Source of the DNA: Hypomesus transpacificus
Taxonomy: Eukaryota; Chordata; Actinopteri; Osmeriformes; Osmeridae
Assembly (NCBI RefSeq): GCF_021917145.1
Contig: NC_061074.1
Span: 6,333,837-6,397,836, forward strand
Reading direction: 5' to 3'
Length of the DNA: 64,000 nucleotides
A program made the position numbers and the translations under genes. A model generated the notes under the pieces. The model ran no database searches and was not told where the DNA came from. It worked only from the letters and a program-made list of their open reading frames with translations. Numbering within the stretch: position 1 is the first letter of the stretch; each line of letters starts with the position of its first letter. Of this stretch, positions 51,781 to 64,000 are shown one piece after another.

Positions 51781-54685
51781 GTAGCGGATTGGTCCATATA
51801 CGTTTTCTAACGTCATCAGGGGGACCGCCTCCCACACGTTCACCTTGGTGAGGGACGTAAACATCCCAAACTACGTTCCTTTAGCAAAAACTGTAGTAAT
51901 GGTCAAAAGACAATCAATGGTGCAAAAAGACCAGTCAGCTATTATTTACTGCTGATTATGAATTTGCAGCAGCATGCGTTGTAATCATTATTGTTTCCCC
52001 CAGCAATGTATTTAAATTGTTATAAGAACATAGAAAATGCTGCCGGATGAGTAAGTTGTGTAATTCAGTAGATTTCAGTTTGTGCCTACTTTAAAGTACA
52101 ACTACAAAAGATTAACGGCAGTTAGAGCTAAGACCAACTCGATCAGGGTGCACTGTACAGACGGGAGTAGGTTTCTTTAAACATGAATACACACACACAT
52201 GAACACATGTGTTTAAACATTATATCAGCTAGCTCCATTATAACATATAAATGCCGCATCTTTATAAAAACCCGTCCCACCCACGTAAAACAAACCTGCC
52301 CATTGGGTGCTGGCTATCTGTCAATTCATTATATAGGCTGTTGGAACGGCTGTAGGAACGGCATTATACTGTAGACGGCATTAGTGATCTAAGTATGATA
52401 TCCATCAATGTTAATTATCCAAGGATAAGTTAATTGTAGGCCAAGGCTATTCATAACATCAAAATCATGTCAAATTTTCCGAACCAAAAAAAACGAAGCA
52501 ATGAAAAAGATTTTCAAATGTGTATTGTTTAATGTCAGATTTCATACTCCGACCTCTGCTTCCATGATATATTCCCCTTTGCTATCTGGTTCATACTTCG
52601 TAAAATGATTTATTTTTGCATAATTAAAATGTGTTTAAAGAGCACAAGGAGAAGTATTTCTAACTTATCCTGTGGCCTGGCACGCACACATTTTCTATCC
52701 ATTCTAACTGCGGGCGTTTTTTAATATTTTTTATATCAGGCATCAACATGTATTGTCTATTGTCACAATTGAAAGAAAATGGAACCGACACACAAATAAA
52801 ACAAATTTAAGAATGTTTAACAGTTGATTAAAATGTGAAAATAGTCGGCCTAAGTTGAGTTTTATTTTAGCAGTGCAGTATTAGTGGTGTAATGCAGTAC
52901 TGTTGGAATGTGAGAATCTGAAACTATCACTGCTTACAAATACGTTTTGCACATCAAATTGTAGTAGCACAGGAGCAGGAAATTTTTTGGTTCCATGATA
53001 CATTTTTTCTCTTTCCAGTGAATATAAGTGAGTATAGAGACGTGACAGAACACTTTATCTGCCATTGGGATTGCATTCTGTGATATAAACCCACACATAT
53101 CATACCATGAACCATCTATTAATACATTTCACTCATATGAAACAATGCCACACCTATATATATGCCTTATACACGTTCCATGTACTGCAGTGGAACGGGT
53201 CAACACTTCTGGATAGCACAGTTGGAAAGCAAGGGAGGCAGGAAGCAGCTTCAGCCTGGTCAGGATGGCAGCTTAGGGGGGCCAGGGACTAGCTGCCAAG
53301 GTCTAGACCTCTCACTGATGCTCATGCCAGCAAATTCATCCTTCTGTAACATAAAGCAAGAGTCTCTGTGCTGACAGAAAAGGCCTAAGAAGAATATTCA
53401 ACTGTGACTAACAATGCCACATCAAGGGGCAGATACAACCTGATTATCCTAGCAGGACAACTTAAGGATAACTTCACACACAAAGTCAGGGTCATGTCTA
53501 TGAATAAATACAAATTCTGATTTAAATATAAAAAATTGGAAATTAAGTCAAAGTGCAATGTGATTAACATCGAGGGATGTGGTCATTCAAGAGCAGTGTC
53601 TAAATGCACATGATTATTATTTGTTTCAGGATGCACACGCACACACGCACACACACACACACACACGCACACACACACACTACCTGAACACTGCATCATG
53701 AAAAGATAATGGCTCCATTATGTTTTTCTTCAGTACAACTACACACCAGGATATCACATACAATAATAATTTACATGCAGACTGCAAATCAATCACACCA
53801 TTAATCAATAAGAACTGAACTTGAAGTTGATTCACTACGATCATACTGTTTGATGGTGTCCATGCCTTTACCACACCAGCAGGTGGCAACATGCTGCTCT
53901 GTTTCAGGTGTGGTGTGATTGATAGTCACAAATCAATATGATAAAAAATGGTCAGCCTTTAAATTAAAAGTCTGGTGGGAAGGGTGCTGAATATTGTGTA
54001 AATGGGTAAGTAGAGGGCAGGTAAAGAAGATGTGTAAATCATGTACAAAAAATAACTTAGCATGTACTAAACATCTTAATAATAATTTCAGTTAGCCGAT
54101 GGTCAAGCAAGTATGTAATTATTAGATTATGAGGACAAACTAGAACATACAGTACTATATGGTCCGGATGATCATCAGAAACAAAGACAATTGAATAAAA
54201 CACCTGGCCAAAGTACAGATCACCGTATTGGTTCACTCTGCTCAATCCTTCCTACTGTCTGGGTAGTTGTGTGTCCGTGTGTGCGTGTGCCTGCTCTGGC
54301 ATCGACTTTCAGTCACTCCTTAATAGGCAAGATTCTCTCAGGCCAGGTTAAACATCAATACAGAGAGACCCATCACACACTTGTACAGCCTGTAGAGGGC
54401 TGTATACAACACACATTGGTAGCATTAACTTAGTGTGTTACATTACTGTGTGATGAAGTATGCTGCTGTGATGTGAAGCACAATTATGTCTAACTAACTA
54501 ATAGTGCCCATGTCTGGCTGCGGAAGGGAGGGAGGGGGGGACTTAGCAAGCAGGACTCCATCAACCAACCAGCCAGCCAGCCAGCCATTCCTCCAGTCCA
54601 CCAGCCAGCAAGTCTGCCAGCCAGTTATCCATCCAGCTAGCTAGCGGTGCATCAAGCTAGCCAGACAGCCCAGCGTGTGTGCAGG
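51781..54685. other. Intergenic between usp2 and tbcel; no gene seen
   Basis: No coding exons were recognised. The right third should contain the tbcel 3' UTR, which is transcribed leftward. A (CA)n tract lies at 53634-53680 and CCAG-rich tandem sequence at about 54568-54632. Confidence 0.5.
53634..53680. repeat. (CA)n microsatellite with CG interruptions
   Basis: A run of about 23 CA units is interrupted by several CGCA units, probably C-to-G substitutions. Confidence 0.95.
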
Positions 54686-56915
54686 TCACTTGTTCTTGGG
54701 CACCACCAGGATCTGGTCCCCATCCTGGATGCTGTAGGAGTGCAGCGCCCGGCTACTGTACTTCATCTCCTCGGGCCCGAAAGGGCAGTGCTCATCCTTA
54801 TCCACGTAGTACAGCCTCATGCTGTTGGTGGACAGCTGCACTACCGTCCTCAGCTGACGCTTTAGCTCCAGAACCGTCTGGTCCAGCCGGATGCTCACCT
54901 GCTCCACCCGCTCCTCACACTGGACCTCCACCTGGGCTTGGCAGCGAGGACGCAGGTCCACCTCTGCCAGGGGCTCCAAGCGGCCGTACTTACTGACCAG
55001 TCTGTGATACCTTGAGGTGATGGAAAGTGAAGTGGAGGCGAAGGATAAGGAGGATGAAGAGGAGAGGGAAGAGGGGGAAAGTTAGGAGAGGAATCAGAAG
55101 GAGCAGCCAGATGAGTCTGTCAGGTGACTGAATGACAGGTGACTGAATGACAGGTGACTGGATGCGTGTGTGTGTCACCCCTCGGGCAGCTCTTCCTGTG
55201 GGTAGTCCAGGTGGTAGCGGATAAAAAACCTCTCAGCGTCCTCCCTCTCACCATCTGTCACCACACTGCCATTCAGACTGGAGACCGATGGCAGCCTACC
55301 GGAGGAGAAGAGGAGGAAGAGGAAGGTTAAGAGAAGGAGAGGGGCTGACATGATGTATGATACCTATGATATAGTAGAACCGGACAAGACACATATCAAC
55401 CTCTAACCCACAACACACCAACCAAAAACAGTGAGGTGTATGTGAGAAAAAGAGAACAATAGATAGGGAGGGAGATAGTGAGGGAGATAGATAGATAGGG
55501 ATAGAGAGAGAGCGAGACAGAGAACGAGAAAGACTTACTGTGCTATCATGAGGCTGCGACGCTCTGTATTGGTGTAGGTCTGCAGTAAGGGAACCCCCTG
55601 CAGACGAATCTCCTCCAGTTTAGGAAAACAGTTTAACTTCTCTATGTCATCCCATGTGGCCAGACCTAACACACACAAATATACTGGGGAACTGAGGCAA
55701 ACACACCTACACTTTGTTCCCAACCACAGCCCTTGCAGGTACAAACAGGCAATGCTACCTGAGTTGTGAAGGTTGACGCTGCGGAGGTTTGGGAATAGGC
55801 GAGGCAGCATGTCCCTGCTGTCCTGGATGGAGTTCAGGTTGTTGTTGGCCATGACCAGGGTATCCAGGCCTGGGAACATGAGGCCCAGTTTACGGACCTC
55901 AGCCCAGTCCTGCAGCCGGTTGTCGGTGATGTGCAGCAAGCGTAGACTGGGACAGGGCACTGAGCAGGGCGACACACTTGTGTACTCGTTAAGGCAAAGA
56001 AACAGCTCCTCCAGCCTGGATAGGACAGAGGACAGAGGAGAGGAACAGGTCTGAAACAGTGAGTGGTAAGGAAGGCTCTGACACACACACACACTTACTC
56101 TGGCATCTCCCGAGTCAGTGTGTGCACAGAGTCCCATGGCACACGTGTGTTGTTGAGGACGAGGCGTGTGACATGAGAGAAGGCCTTAGCACAGTGATGC
56201 TCTAGCCCCGCCTCTCCCAGGGGATTGGAGCTCAGGTTCAGGAAGTCCAGGTTGGGGATGTTGGAGATGATCTCACTAACCTGGCAGGAGGCAGGAACAC
56301 ATCCACAACTGAGTACCTACATAATTCAGTTGCAATCATATGACAATCATAAAACTAGCACCTTATCTCTCCTTGTGTATATAAAAAGGTTTATTATGCT
56401 TCCTGGACAGTTTCTTTGTTATTTTGTAAATTAAGTTGTAAAACTGGTAAATTAGTTTACTGATAATAATGGGTTTTGTGCCTGAGACAACTTAGAGACT
56501 CACCTGTTCCCAGGTCTGTAGCTGGTTATGGGACAGGTCTAGCTCCACCACATGGGCACAGAAGGCAGCAATATCTGCCCTTTCCCCAGCCCTGGTAATG
56601 CCACAGCCAGTGAGGACCAGCACACTGGGCAGGTTCAGGCGGTCTGGTGTGGAGAAAGAGATCGGAAAGGAATCCATATCTTTCTCTGGTCTGTTTCAGA
56701 ATTGGGAGTGATATAAGTGATGTTGTGTGAGTCTCTACCGAGGCTGGGTCGCAGCTGAAGCACTGACCTTTCATGGGAGAGCCCTGAGGGCCCAGCCCTG
56801 ACGGCACAACCACCACGCCCATGCCGGGGCCGCGTCGATATGGGAAGTTCTCTGGGCTGTACTTCTCACTTAACACCTGCATGAACGTCCGGCCGTCTTC
56901 TTCAGAGAGCTGCAT
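54686..56915 (-). CDS. tbcel: Tubulin folding cofactor E-like protein
   Basis: Seven coding exons: 56768-56915, 56504-56643, 56099-56280, 55759-56015, 55539-55665, 55179-55295 and 54686-55010. They give 431 residues (human 424) from the start [15 protein letters not shown], which aligns with human MDQPSGRSFMQVL. After [15 protein letters not shown] come leucine-rich repeats ([74 protein letters not shown]). The C-terminus is a ubiquitin-like fold ([16 protein letters not shown] to [13 protein letters not shown]). There is no CAP-Gly domain, which separates TBCEL from TBCE. The family destabilises tubulin and helps regulate tubulin turnover. Exons further right may extend the N-terminus. Confidence 0.95.
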
Positions 56916-57978
56916 AGCTCCGCTCCACGTCTCCTCGTCCTCCGCTGCCGGGCATATGCAGACAAAACCAAAGATGTTCAGCTGTGAGTATTATTTGCTC
57001 AATAGTCATGCAGAACTAGTTACTGGTGAATAGGGTTGGAAGTGTCCTTTATGCACAATCATGTTCCCATTCATTTCCGGGCCATCAGGCCATTGTTAAT
57101 GTTGAACCTGAACCAAATACAAAGCTCACAAGTTAGCTTACCACCCACATATAATCTGTAGCCAGTCCACCATTTATCCAGCCTACGACTCAGAAGTTTT
57201 TCACTTAGCAATTTAGCCTACCCCTGTTTAGCCAGTTAGCCTTCCAGTAGTACCATAGACAGAGCCACTGACTCAGACAGCGATAGTGGCATGGGAGGGA
57301 CAGAGGGAGGTGTCTTGAACACCTTATCATTCTAACACAGACAGATCTACATTTAAATACCCCTGGGAGTTTGTCAAAAGAATACAGTCATATAATAACA
57401 AGGTTTTAAAACAACAGAAAACATGGCTACAGCTAGTGTTGAGATAAGGCAGTTATAAACAGGAATTTCCACTGTACAATTAATGCCATTGTTATGATTA
57501 AAATGACTGCCTAAATAACAAGGCAATAGGCTTAGTATATATATTGCATGTAGTATTTTGACGCTCAGGTGATTTTGTCTCCGTCAATACCCAGCTGTTT
57601 ACTCTTGTAGATTACCAGGTTGTGATTCTGTTTAAACCCTCAATTTTGAGCTTACCAAACCCTTTGGGTTGTTGTGTTGCCTGTTAAAAGCTGCCAGACC
57701 TGCATGTGCCTCGGTCTCAGCCTCCCTAACCTCACGGTTTATAAGAAAGTTGAGTTCCTATTGGGATGTATTTGTTTATAGAACATTTTAAGTACAACAT
57801 GTTTGAGGCAAGCAGGACCAAGATATCCAAGCTACTTGTACCAACTTGTAAATTAACTTTTAACTTTTAAATTTAGGAAAGATGAACTTAGAGAGACATG
57901 CTACACACATACTATAAACATATACATGGAGATTACTATTAAAGAGGTTTCTTAGTTCTAGGCTAGGCTGGGTCGTAC

Positions 57979-58212
57979 CTGCAGCTGGGCCCTCCTCCAC
58001 CTGCAGTCCTCTTCCACAGCTCACTGTACGCTTCCGCTTCTGCACGGACGACCTGTCAGTCACACAATCCAAAAGCTCAGGTTACAACTTCACGCCTGTA
58101 CTGGTACTTGATACACTGTAAATAAGAGGTTATATCTTACTTCATAGTTGCCTTGTAATCAGATAGCTCCTTCAGATAAACTGGCTCCTCCTCCGTGTGC
58201 TGTCCTCTGGAG
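57979..58212 (-). CDS. tbcel: Possible upstream coding exons of tbcel
   Basis: Two exons, 58141-58212 and 57979-58052, have good splice sites and stay open in phase with an extended version of the first tbcel exon (acceptor at 56945, exon from 56944). An ATG at 58145 would start MKSSVQKRKRTVSCGRG and add a basic then acidic stretch of about 36 residues before the conserved start. The human start matches the downstream ATG, so these exons may instead be 5' UTR that happens to be open, or an alternative isoform. Existence of the exons is fairly likely; their coding role is uncertain. Confidence 0.5.
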
Positions 58213-59368
58213 CTGGGTGGAGAAAGGGGGTGGGGCGGATCAAAGTAGGCTGGGACTGGAAGCCTAGATCAGAGGGCTGAGGGCTGGGCTACTGGACTTG
58301 AGGCTAGGGGGTGGGCCAGGGGCTGAGCCACTGGATGGGGGCTTGGCCAGAAGAATCAGGAGAGGGACAGAGGTTGGGGGCATGTGGTTGAGTTTGAAAA
58401 AGGTTGTAGGCTAGGCTGGCAGCTGTGTCAGAGCTGGGGTCTGGGCTAGAGAGCTAGGAGATGGGCTAGAGGCTGCTACCACTAATCACTATTAAATGCC
58501 CAAATTATTGCCTAGATGACTAGTGATGTAAGAGCAGTTCATGAGGATGAAAATATTGCAGCTCAGGCTTGGTCTGAGTGAATGAACCTAGCTCAGGCTG
58601 GTCCCAGACTTTAAGACTCAGTCTTGCATTGAGATTCATATTGAGCATGGGAGAATCATATTGAAAAAGTTTCTTAATTGTAGGCCAAAATGGATCTAGA
58701 CCTACTAGAAAACTATTTTTGTTAAACTATTATTTAACTCAGTAAGACTAGTGTCTTGGGTGGTTTTCACACGCTTGTTCCACGTACCGAAGTTGGGAAA
58801 AGTGACAGGCGTTTATTGGTGTTATTGTTAGTTGTTTGTGTATTTACTAAATTGGCGGTATTGCTAATAAAGTGCATCCATTTTAAGCCTTGAATTTGTT
58901 TGATGATGATGTGATCTGGGGATGTGAGTCAGATAGCAGAATTTGCGCAAATAAAATCATTTTTAGGACTCATCGTTCCAACATGTATTGTTCACTTGGG
59001 TCGCTGAATGCGGAGAAACGTTTATTCGAGTAACCTGATTGATTAAAAAAACAACCACCCTTCTGGCGGATGATTTGCTTTAATAAAATGGTTTGCTAGC
59101 TACTGTACACAGGCTGGGTAGGTAGCTACACAACGACAGAACCGCAAACATGAGCGGATAATGTTCAGGAGCCAGCATTCATTTATATGGCGCAAGGATG
59201 CACTAAAAAGCACTGTCAAGAAAATTATCTGATGAATGACGATGCGTCTACATTGGGGTTCCCAAAAACGTTCTGCATTTGTGGATGTTCTCACCTTTTT
59301 TCACTTGCTTACTGGTGTTCCTTGTTATTGTTGCTCCAGCTGTCAGTGTCAAATCGCGGCCTCGCATT
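58213..59368. other. tbcel: First intron/5' region of tbcel; no gene seen
   Basis: A minus-strand donor-like ACACCA followed by GTAAGC near 59310 could end a noncoding first exon beginning around 59380. The sequence is rich in GGCT-containing near-repeats at 58250-58480. No other exon was recognised. Confidence 0.4.
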
Positions 59369-59388
59369 CCGGAAGTGACGCCACGAAT
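59369..59388. promoter_or_regulatory. tbcel: ETS-type promoter element, likely for tbcel
   Basis: CCGGAAGTGACG at 59369-59380, followed by CCACG, is an ETS-factor core site of the kind found at TATA-less housekeeping promoters. It sits where the tbcel transcript should begin and only about 170-190 bases left of the poly(A) signal of the upstream a2m gene. Confidence 0.5.
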
Positions 59389-59557
59389 CAAAACACAGAA
59401 ATTTTAAAGACATCTCTTTGCAGCACACAAAACTATTGATTGTACGACTTACCCGTTCACTCCCTAGATATCTAAAATATTTGTATGAATAAAATTAACT
59501 CTGTGTTAGCTACTAACCTAATAAGCAAGCAGACACTGGAAACTGGAGAATAACACA

Positions 59558-59563
59558 TTTATT
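59558..59563 (-). terminator. a2m: a2m poly(A) signal
   Basis: A minus-strand AATAAA (TTTATT on plus) lies about 160 bases past the a2m stop codon at 59721, followed by TGTGTTATTC on the minus strand. It is the first canonical signal after the stop. Confidence 0.7.
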
Positions 59564-59720
59564 GTACTGCAAGGTATTATTACAACCTCATTTTACAAAA
59601 CCATTATATAATAATGGTATTGTATCTTTTGTACAATACATTCTTGTACCGTGTACCAGTTCGAGCCCAACTGGGATTGAGACATGTCTGAAGGATCACT
59701 GTCCTTACAAAATCTCCTCT

Positions 59721-61244
59721 TCACACATCTGTAGAGGAAGACACAGTCATATTTAACCAACAGCACCTACATCTAGGAAGAGCATAGCTGTGTTTTCTAT
59801 GAGACCAATTCTAGTTGCAACTTGAAGCTGTTGCAGATGTAAAGACTAACCTGCTGCACAGGGGTAGATGTACTCTGTCTCAGCCTGGTCACCTGGGAGA
59901 AACACACATTTAGTTAGACGATGGAATAGACCAGACAGAGATAACTAAGCTAGTTTAGAGTTAGTAGACTAGTGAAACATGTTCAGACTAGTTCAGGGTA
60001 GATAGACTAGTTAGGGTTAGTGAAGGATGACCAGTTCAGAGTAATCATGTGATATCTGAGAGTTGTGGCAGACTTACTTGGCTGATAATAATCGTAGATC
60101 TGGACCACAGCTGGTTTCAGCTTCTGTACTGGAAGTTCCTGGATGATGTCCAGTGAGTGGTAAATGGGAACTCCTGAAATCAACTGGTGGAGAGAAAAGA
60201 CAAGAAGGAATGATTATTTGTGCTGGCTGTATTTAATCCATTGACAGCAACCTAAACACTGTTCTAAAGGGACAGATTCAAACCTCTCTGAGATACATGA
60301 GGACATGGTCATCTTTGGTCTCAACACGATCCACCAGAAGAGCCGTCTTTAACTGTGAACACAAGCAGACAGCTGGTTATTTAGGCAAGAACGACAGGAG
60401 TGGTTTCCGAAAAAAGATTTGATAAACGTACAACCTTCTTTGGAATCTAAGAAACATTTGGACAAGAATTCACCTGGGTCAAAGACTGTGGATCCGGGAC
60501 AAAACCAGAGAGCATTTTGAGATCCACTATGACCATATTTGTTGTTTGCTCCTTGCCACTATATCTGAGAAAGCAAAGACCAGAAGTTTTATAATATATA
60601 TATATATTATATATTACTTATATATATATTATATATAAGTACACACATACTTGAATGCATACACTCAGTACTGAATAAATGGTACTGCATAGAGACAGTA
60701 ATGGATGGTGCACAGCCAAACTGCTGTTCTCTAGCAAGACTACTGTTGATGCTTACAGGGACTGGAGCTTCAGGGAGAGACGGGGCCTCAGAGCGTTGCT
60801 GCTGCAGTTTATTTCAGGGACCACCTGGATTTTGAGTGTCGAGCTGTCAGTGGGGGTGGGGACATTGTAGTGCACAGCCACCTGGGAAAAAGGAAAGCGG
60901 AAGTCCGTCCATCAATCAAGTACTCTGGTCACAGGCAGGAGAAGGAAACATTGAATCAACAAGTAACTTCTCAAAGACAGGCTGGAGATGTTCTATGGAC
61001 AGGCTCCAAAAGTGCGTCTTTGCTCACCTGCACCGTAGCACAAGCAGTGCCCTTCACCTCAATGCTGTACTGTCCTGCCTGGGCCGGCAGCGCCTTCTCC
61101 TGGTAGAGCAGCTTGTTGCTCTGGTCGATGTGAAAGACCTGCACCTCTCCTCCAGGAGACTGCACTGACACTGAGCTGGAGCCCTCTGGACTGAACACCT
61201 TGGTAGAGTAGAGAGCCAGGGCCTGCAGTGCCACCACTGTGTCC

Positions 61245-61335
<91 letters not shown>

Positions 61336-63949
61336 CACTGACATGTCAATCATATCATGGCACCAGCCCAGCAAGGTGGTGTACCTGTGTGGAGGAAAGG
61401 GATGTAGTGTACCTGTGTGGAAGCGAAGCCTCCATAGGGGTTCTGCTGGCGTACCAACCACCTGACAATGTTTGAGGCATAGCCCAGGTCTGCTGTAGAT
61501 ATAGAGGGGGAGCTGAGGGACGCCAGCAGTACATAGGAGCTGATCTCCACTGACAGAGAGGCAGAGGTGGTGGAGGAGGACTGGGACCAGTAGAGAAAGC
61601 CCCCTAAAGAAACCAAGAACACACACAGTGTTGTTAGTGTGAAGCAGCAGCTTGGCGAGGGCGCTAGCTGTCAGAGCAGGGCTTACCTTGGTGGGAAGCC
61701 ACCTTGTCCAGGTACTGCAAAAGCCGACTCCTTGTCTCCATGTCTCCAGCCAGACTGAAGGTGTAGGCCAGCAGAGCAGTAGTGTAGGTGTTGCTCACAT
61801 CCATGCTGCTGTTCCTCAGGTAGGACAGACTCTTGGCCACAATAGGATCCTACCGGACCACATGGCACAGAAACATTTGTGAACTTATCGCAGTGCTGTG
61901 ATATGAGGAGATGCTGCTGACACATGTACCATACACACCGCACTCTGCATTTACAGGAGGCTTAGGATGCTCTTTAGAATACCCACTCACCGACACTGAG
62001 TTGTTGAGCTCCAGCAATGAAGCAGTGACGTAAGCAGTGAAAGTGACCTCATCACTTACTCCTCCCTGTAGATACAGCAGGATGGTTACTACTGACCATG
62101 TGCAATGGCATAGACGCAAAGATTCTTTAGTTTCCTAAGATGGTCCACTATATTGTCAGTCTATGGGAAAAAATATTCTAATTTTGTAAACTGTCAAACA
62201 TAGTAATTATAACTGACTTCAATGGACTCATTAGTTGGTACACAGTCCTACTTTTATAACTGGCAGTACATACATTTAATATAATTTGATTTCACATATG
62301 ATGGGATAGCCTGAATACCTTCATTCTGTTGTTGAAAAGTTTTCCCATCCTCATGAAACTGCCGTCGGGTTCTTGACGATTTTCCAACCACAGCTTCGAT
62401 ATCTCAATAACTTGGGGATCAATATAGATGAAAGACTTGGCCCTGCCAAAGGCTCTCAAGACAAAAGCAGTCAGCCTGTAAACAGAGGGACACAGAGTCA
62501 TTCTTCACTCTACCTGCTCTGTCATGATAAAATACTGAGACTGTCATATACGTGGCCAGGCATCAAGCAGTGCTCACCATGTGTTCCCAGCACCTTGTCC
62601 GAATGTGCTGTACGCTCCGTCATAATGCTTGTAGTTAAGCTGTCGTTGGTAACCTGACGGTGGGGATTAAAACCTTAACAGTTATCATAGGGATCCACAA
62701 CCTTTAGTAGAGTGAGATGATTTCTGTTCTGTAGAGGAAAATATGCAGAGTGGCCCCGTAGACATTGATGTTTACATGGATACAGTGATGTATTGGACCT
62801 ACTGTTAAAGATGAAGGGGAGTCTAAACAGGCCACTATCAAACACTTCCAACAGAAAATGCATGCCAGCAGACAATAGACAGGGTCAATAGACAGGGTCA
62901 GTAGACAGGGTCAGTAGACAGACAGGGTGATGGTGGTAGATAATGGTTATGTCCTGACCGCTGGTAAGGAAGCCCTTGGCCTTGTCCAGGATGGCTGTTG
63001 TGAGCTGCTCGGTGTTCCTCAGGTACTCCAAGATGTAGATGTTGGGAGCCAGAAGAGCCATGTTCTGCTCCCCACAGCCATAGGGCATTCTCAGCAGTCC
63101 ATCCAGGTTCTGCATGGCACGGCCCAGAATGTCTCCTGCACGGAAAAGCCCAGGTCACTGGTAAACTGGTCCTCCAACCAGGCAGCACTATAAAGGGGCT
63201 CCCAGACAACTGCTGGTCTTACCCAAGACTGAGAGGGAGGCTCTGGCAGATCCATCAATGACCTCCTGGGGGAGTTTGATGTCCACCTCTTCTTTCAAAG
63301 ATTCTCCTGGAAGGAAAGAGACAGCAGGAATCAGTGTGGGAGTGGATAGACATCTGACCTGGGGGCTGAGGGACATGAGGATGACAGTCAACACTGACCT
63401 GCTGGACACAGCAACCAGTTGTAGGTGTCTGTCTGCTCAGTTCCTTCAGCCTAGGAGAGACAGATGAGAGGGGGGGGGCGGTCATAGAGAAAGAGACAGA
63501 GGGAGCAGTAGTGTGCGTTAACCCTTTCCTGGTTAAAACAGTGATTTGTTGCGTGAGCTCTAATGATGACAGTCCTCTGACCCACCTTCACCAGGAGGCT
63601 GCGAGTCACCACATCGATGCGACCTCTCTCCGGTACACTCACAATCTCATTGTCGCAGCTAGCGTGAGACGCTACAGCCTCCGCACTCACAGACACGTTC
63701 AAAGCCCCTGCACATACGCACCCACAAACATTAGCATACATTTATGCAGGTTGTGTAGAAGTTTGAAGTAAGTTGTGTATTTTACAAGCTATTTGGAAGT
63801 TGGATGGAGCTTTGAGTCTCACCCAGGACTAAGGGGGTCATAGTCCATCTGAAGGTATTGCGTCCGTTTGCACACAAACAGGAGGAGTACTCAACACCAG
63901 TGATGGGGGTTAGCGTGTAGTCTAGGGAGGTAGCTGGGTTCACAGAGAC
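59721..63949 (-). CDS. a2m: Alpha-2-macroglobulin, 3' half (5' end outside window)
   Basis: Sixteen exons of a minus-strand gene run off the right edge: 63823-63949, 63586-63707, 63399-63450, 63223-63306, 62959-63135, 62578-62653, 62319-62475, 61991-62065, 61687-61849, 61413-61603, 61028-61243, 60757-60881, 60474-60564, 60284-60352, 60078-60183 and 59851-59892. A short last exon, 59721-59728, ends ...YPCAADV. All phases close. The thioester motif PYGCGEQNM (GCGEQ at 63065-63079), YQRQLNYKHYDGAYSTFG, GNTWLTAFVL, GGVSDEVTFTAY and GGFASTQDTVVALQAL are typical of A2M. The C-terminal receptor-binding domain (VIVDLKMLSGFVPD, VYDYYQP-type end) follows. The position that carries the catalytic His in C3 is Asn (LFNNRMKGG), as in mammalian A2M. 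The protein is a secreted protease trap. The bait region lies outside the window, so exact paralogue and specificity cannot be told. Confidence 0.9.
60590..60641. repeat. AT-rich palindromic tract
   Basis: TATATATATTATATATTACT alternates with its near-complement around about 60590-60641 and could form a hairpin. It lies in an a2m intron close to the exon at 60474-60564. Confidence 0.7.
61249..61334. repeat. (CA)n microsatellite in a2m intron
   Basis: About 43 uninterrupted CA units end only six bases from the acceptor of the a2m exon at 61028-61243. On the transcribed strand the run is (TG)n, so it forms the unusual upstream part of that 3' splice site. Confidence 0.95.
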
Positions 63950-64000
63950 CTGTCAGAGAACAGCACTGGTTACAATACATGGAAAATACAGGAAGCTGAT

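Noticed and set aside
61054-61626. Open frames with Val-Cys repeats
   Set aside because: Translation of the (CA)n microsatellite plus shadow frames of a2m exons.

Overview
The window looks like nuclear DNA from a ray-finned fish, most likely a teleost. It has intron-rich vertebrate genes with GT-AG exons and conserved splice phases, teleost-type tRNA-derived SINEs, long CA and TC microsatellites and AATAAA poly(A) signals. I saw no bacterial-type operons, CRISPR arrays or viral elements. Ten protein-coding genes were resolved exon by exon on the raw sequence. In every join the reading phase was consistent.

Layout, left to right: lrrc75a (minus, 2.5-5.9 kb); poldip2 (minus, 8.2-12.4 kb), head to head with tmem199 (plus, 13.0-14.5 kb); sebox (minus, 16.4-17.9 kb); smtnl2 (minus, 19.7-24.3 kb); a tapasin gene (minus, 27.7-30.6 kb), head to head with gemin4 (plus, 31.3-34.8 kb); tlcd3a (minus, 35.5-37.1 kb), tail to tail with gemin4; a decayed GIMAP/AIG1 GTPase copy (about 37.6-38.2 kb); usp2 (minus, 40.3-47.0 kb coding, 5' end near 51.6 kb) with a separate usp2b first exon at 45 kb; tbcel (minus, 54.7-56.9 kb, 5' exons to about 59.4 kb); and the 3' half of an alpha-2-macroglobulin gene (minus, 59.7 kb to past the right edge).

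The genes are unrelated housekeeping, developmental and immune loci, not one pathway. The order matters mostly for synteny. poldip2-tmem199-sebox and gemin4-tlcd3a are neighbour sets also known from human chromosome 17. usp2 and tbcel both lie at human 11q23. Tapasin, MHC-linked in mammals, sits here outside any MHC context, with an interferon-response-type element just upstream of its start codon.

No wholly new system is evident. The most useful observations are a hidden usp2b promoter and first exon, a probable GC-AG intron in smtnl2, phase-consistent extra 5' coding exons of tbcel, abutting poly(A) sites of gemin4 and tlcd3a, the KKXX tail plus ISRE of tapasin, and the decayed GIMAP copy. 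Exon limits were placed by eye and could be off by a base or two.
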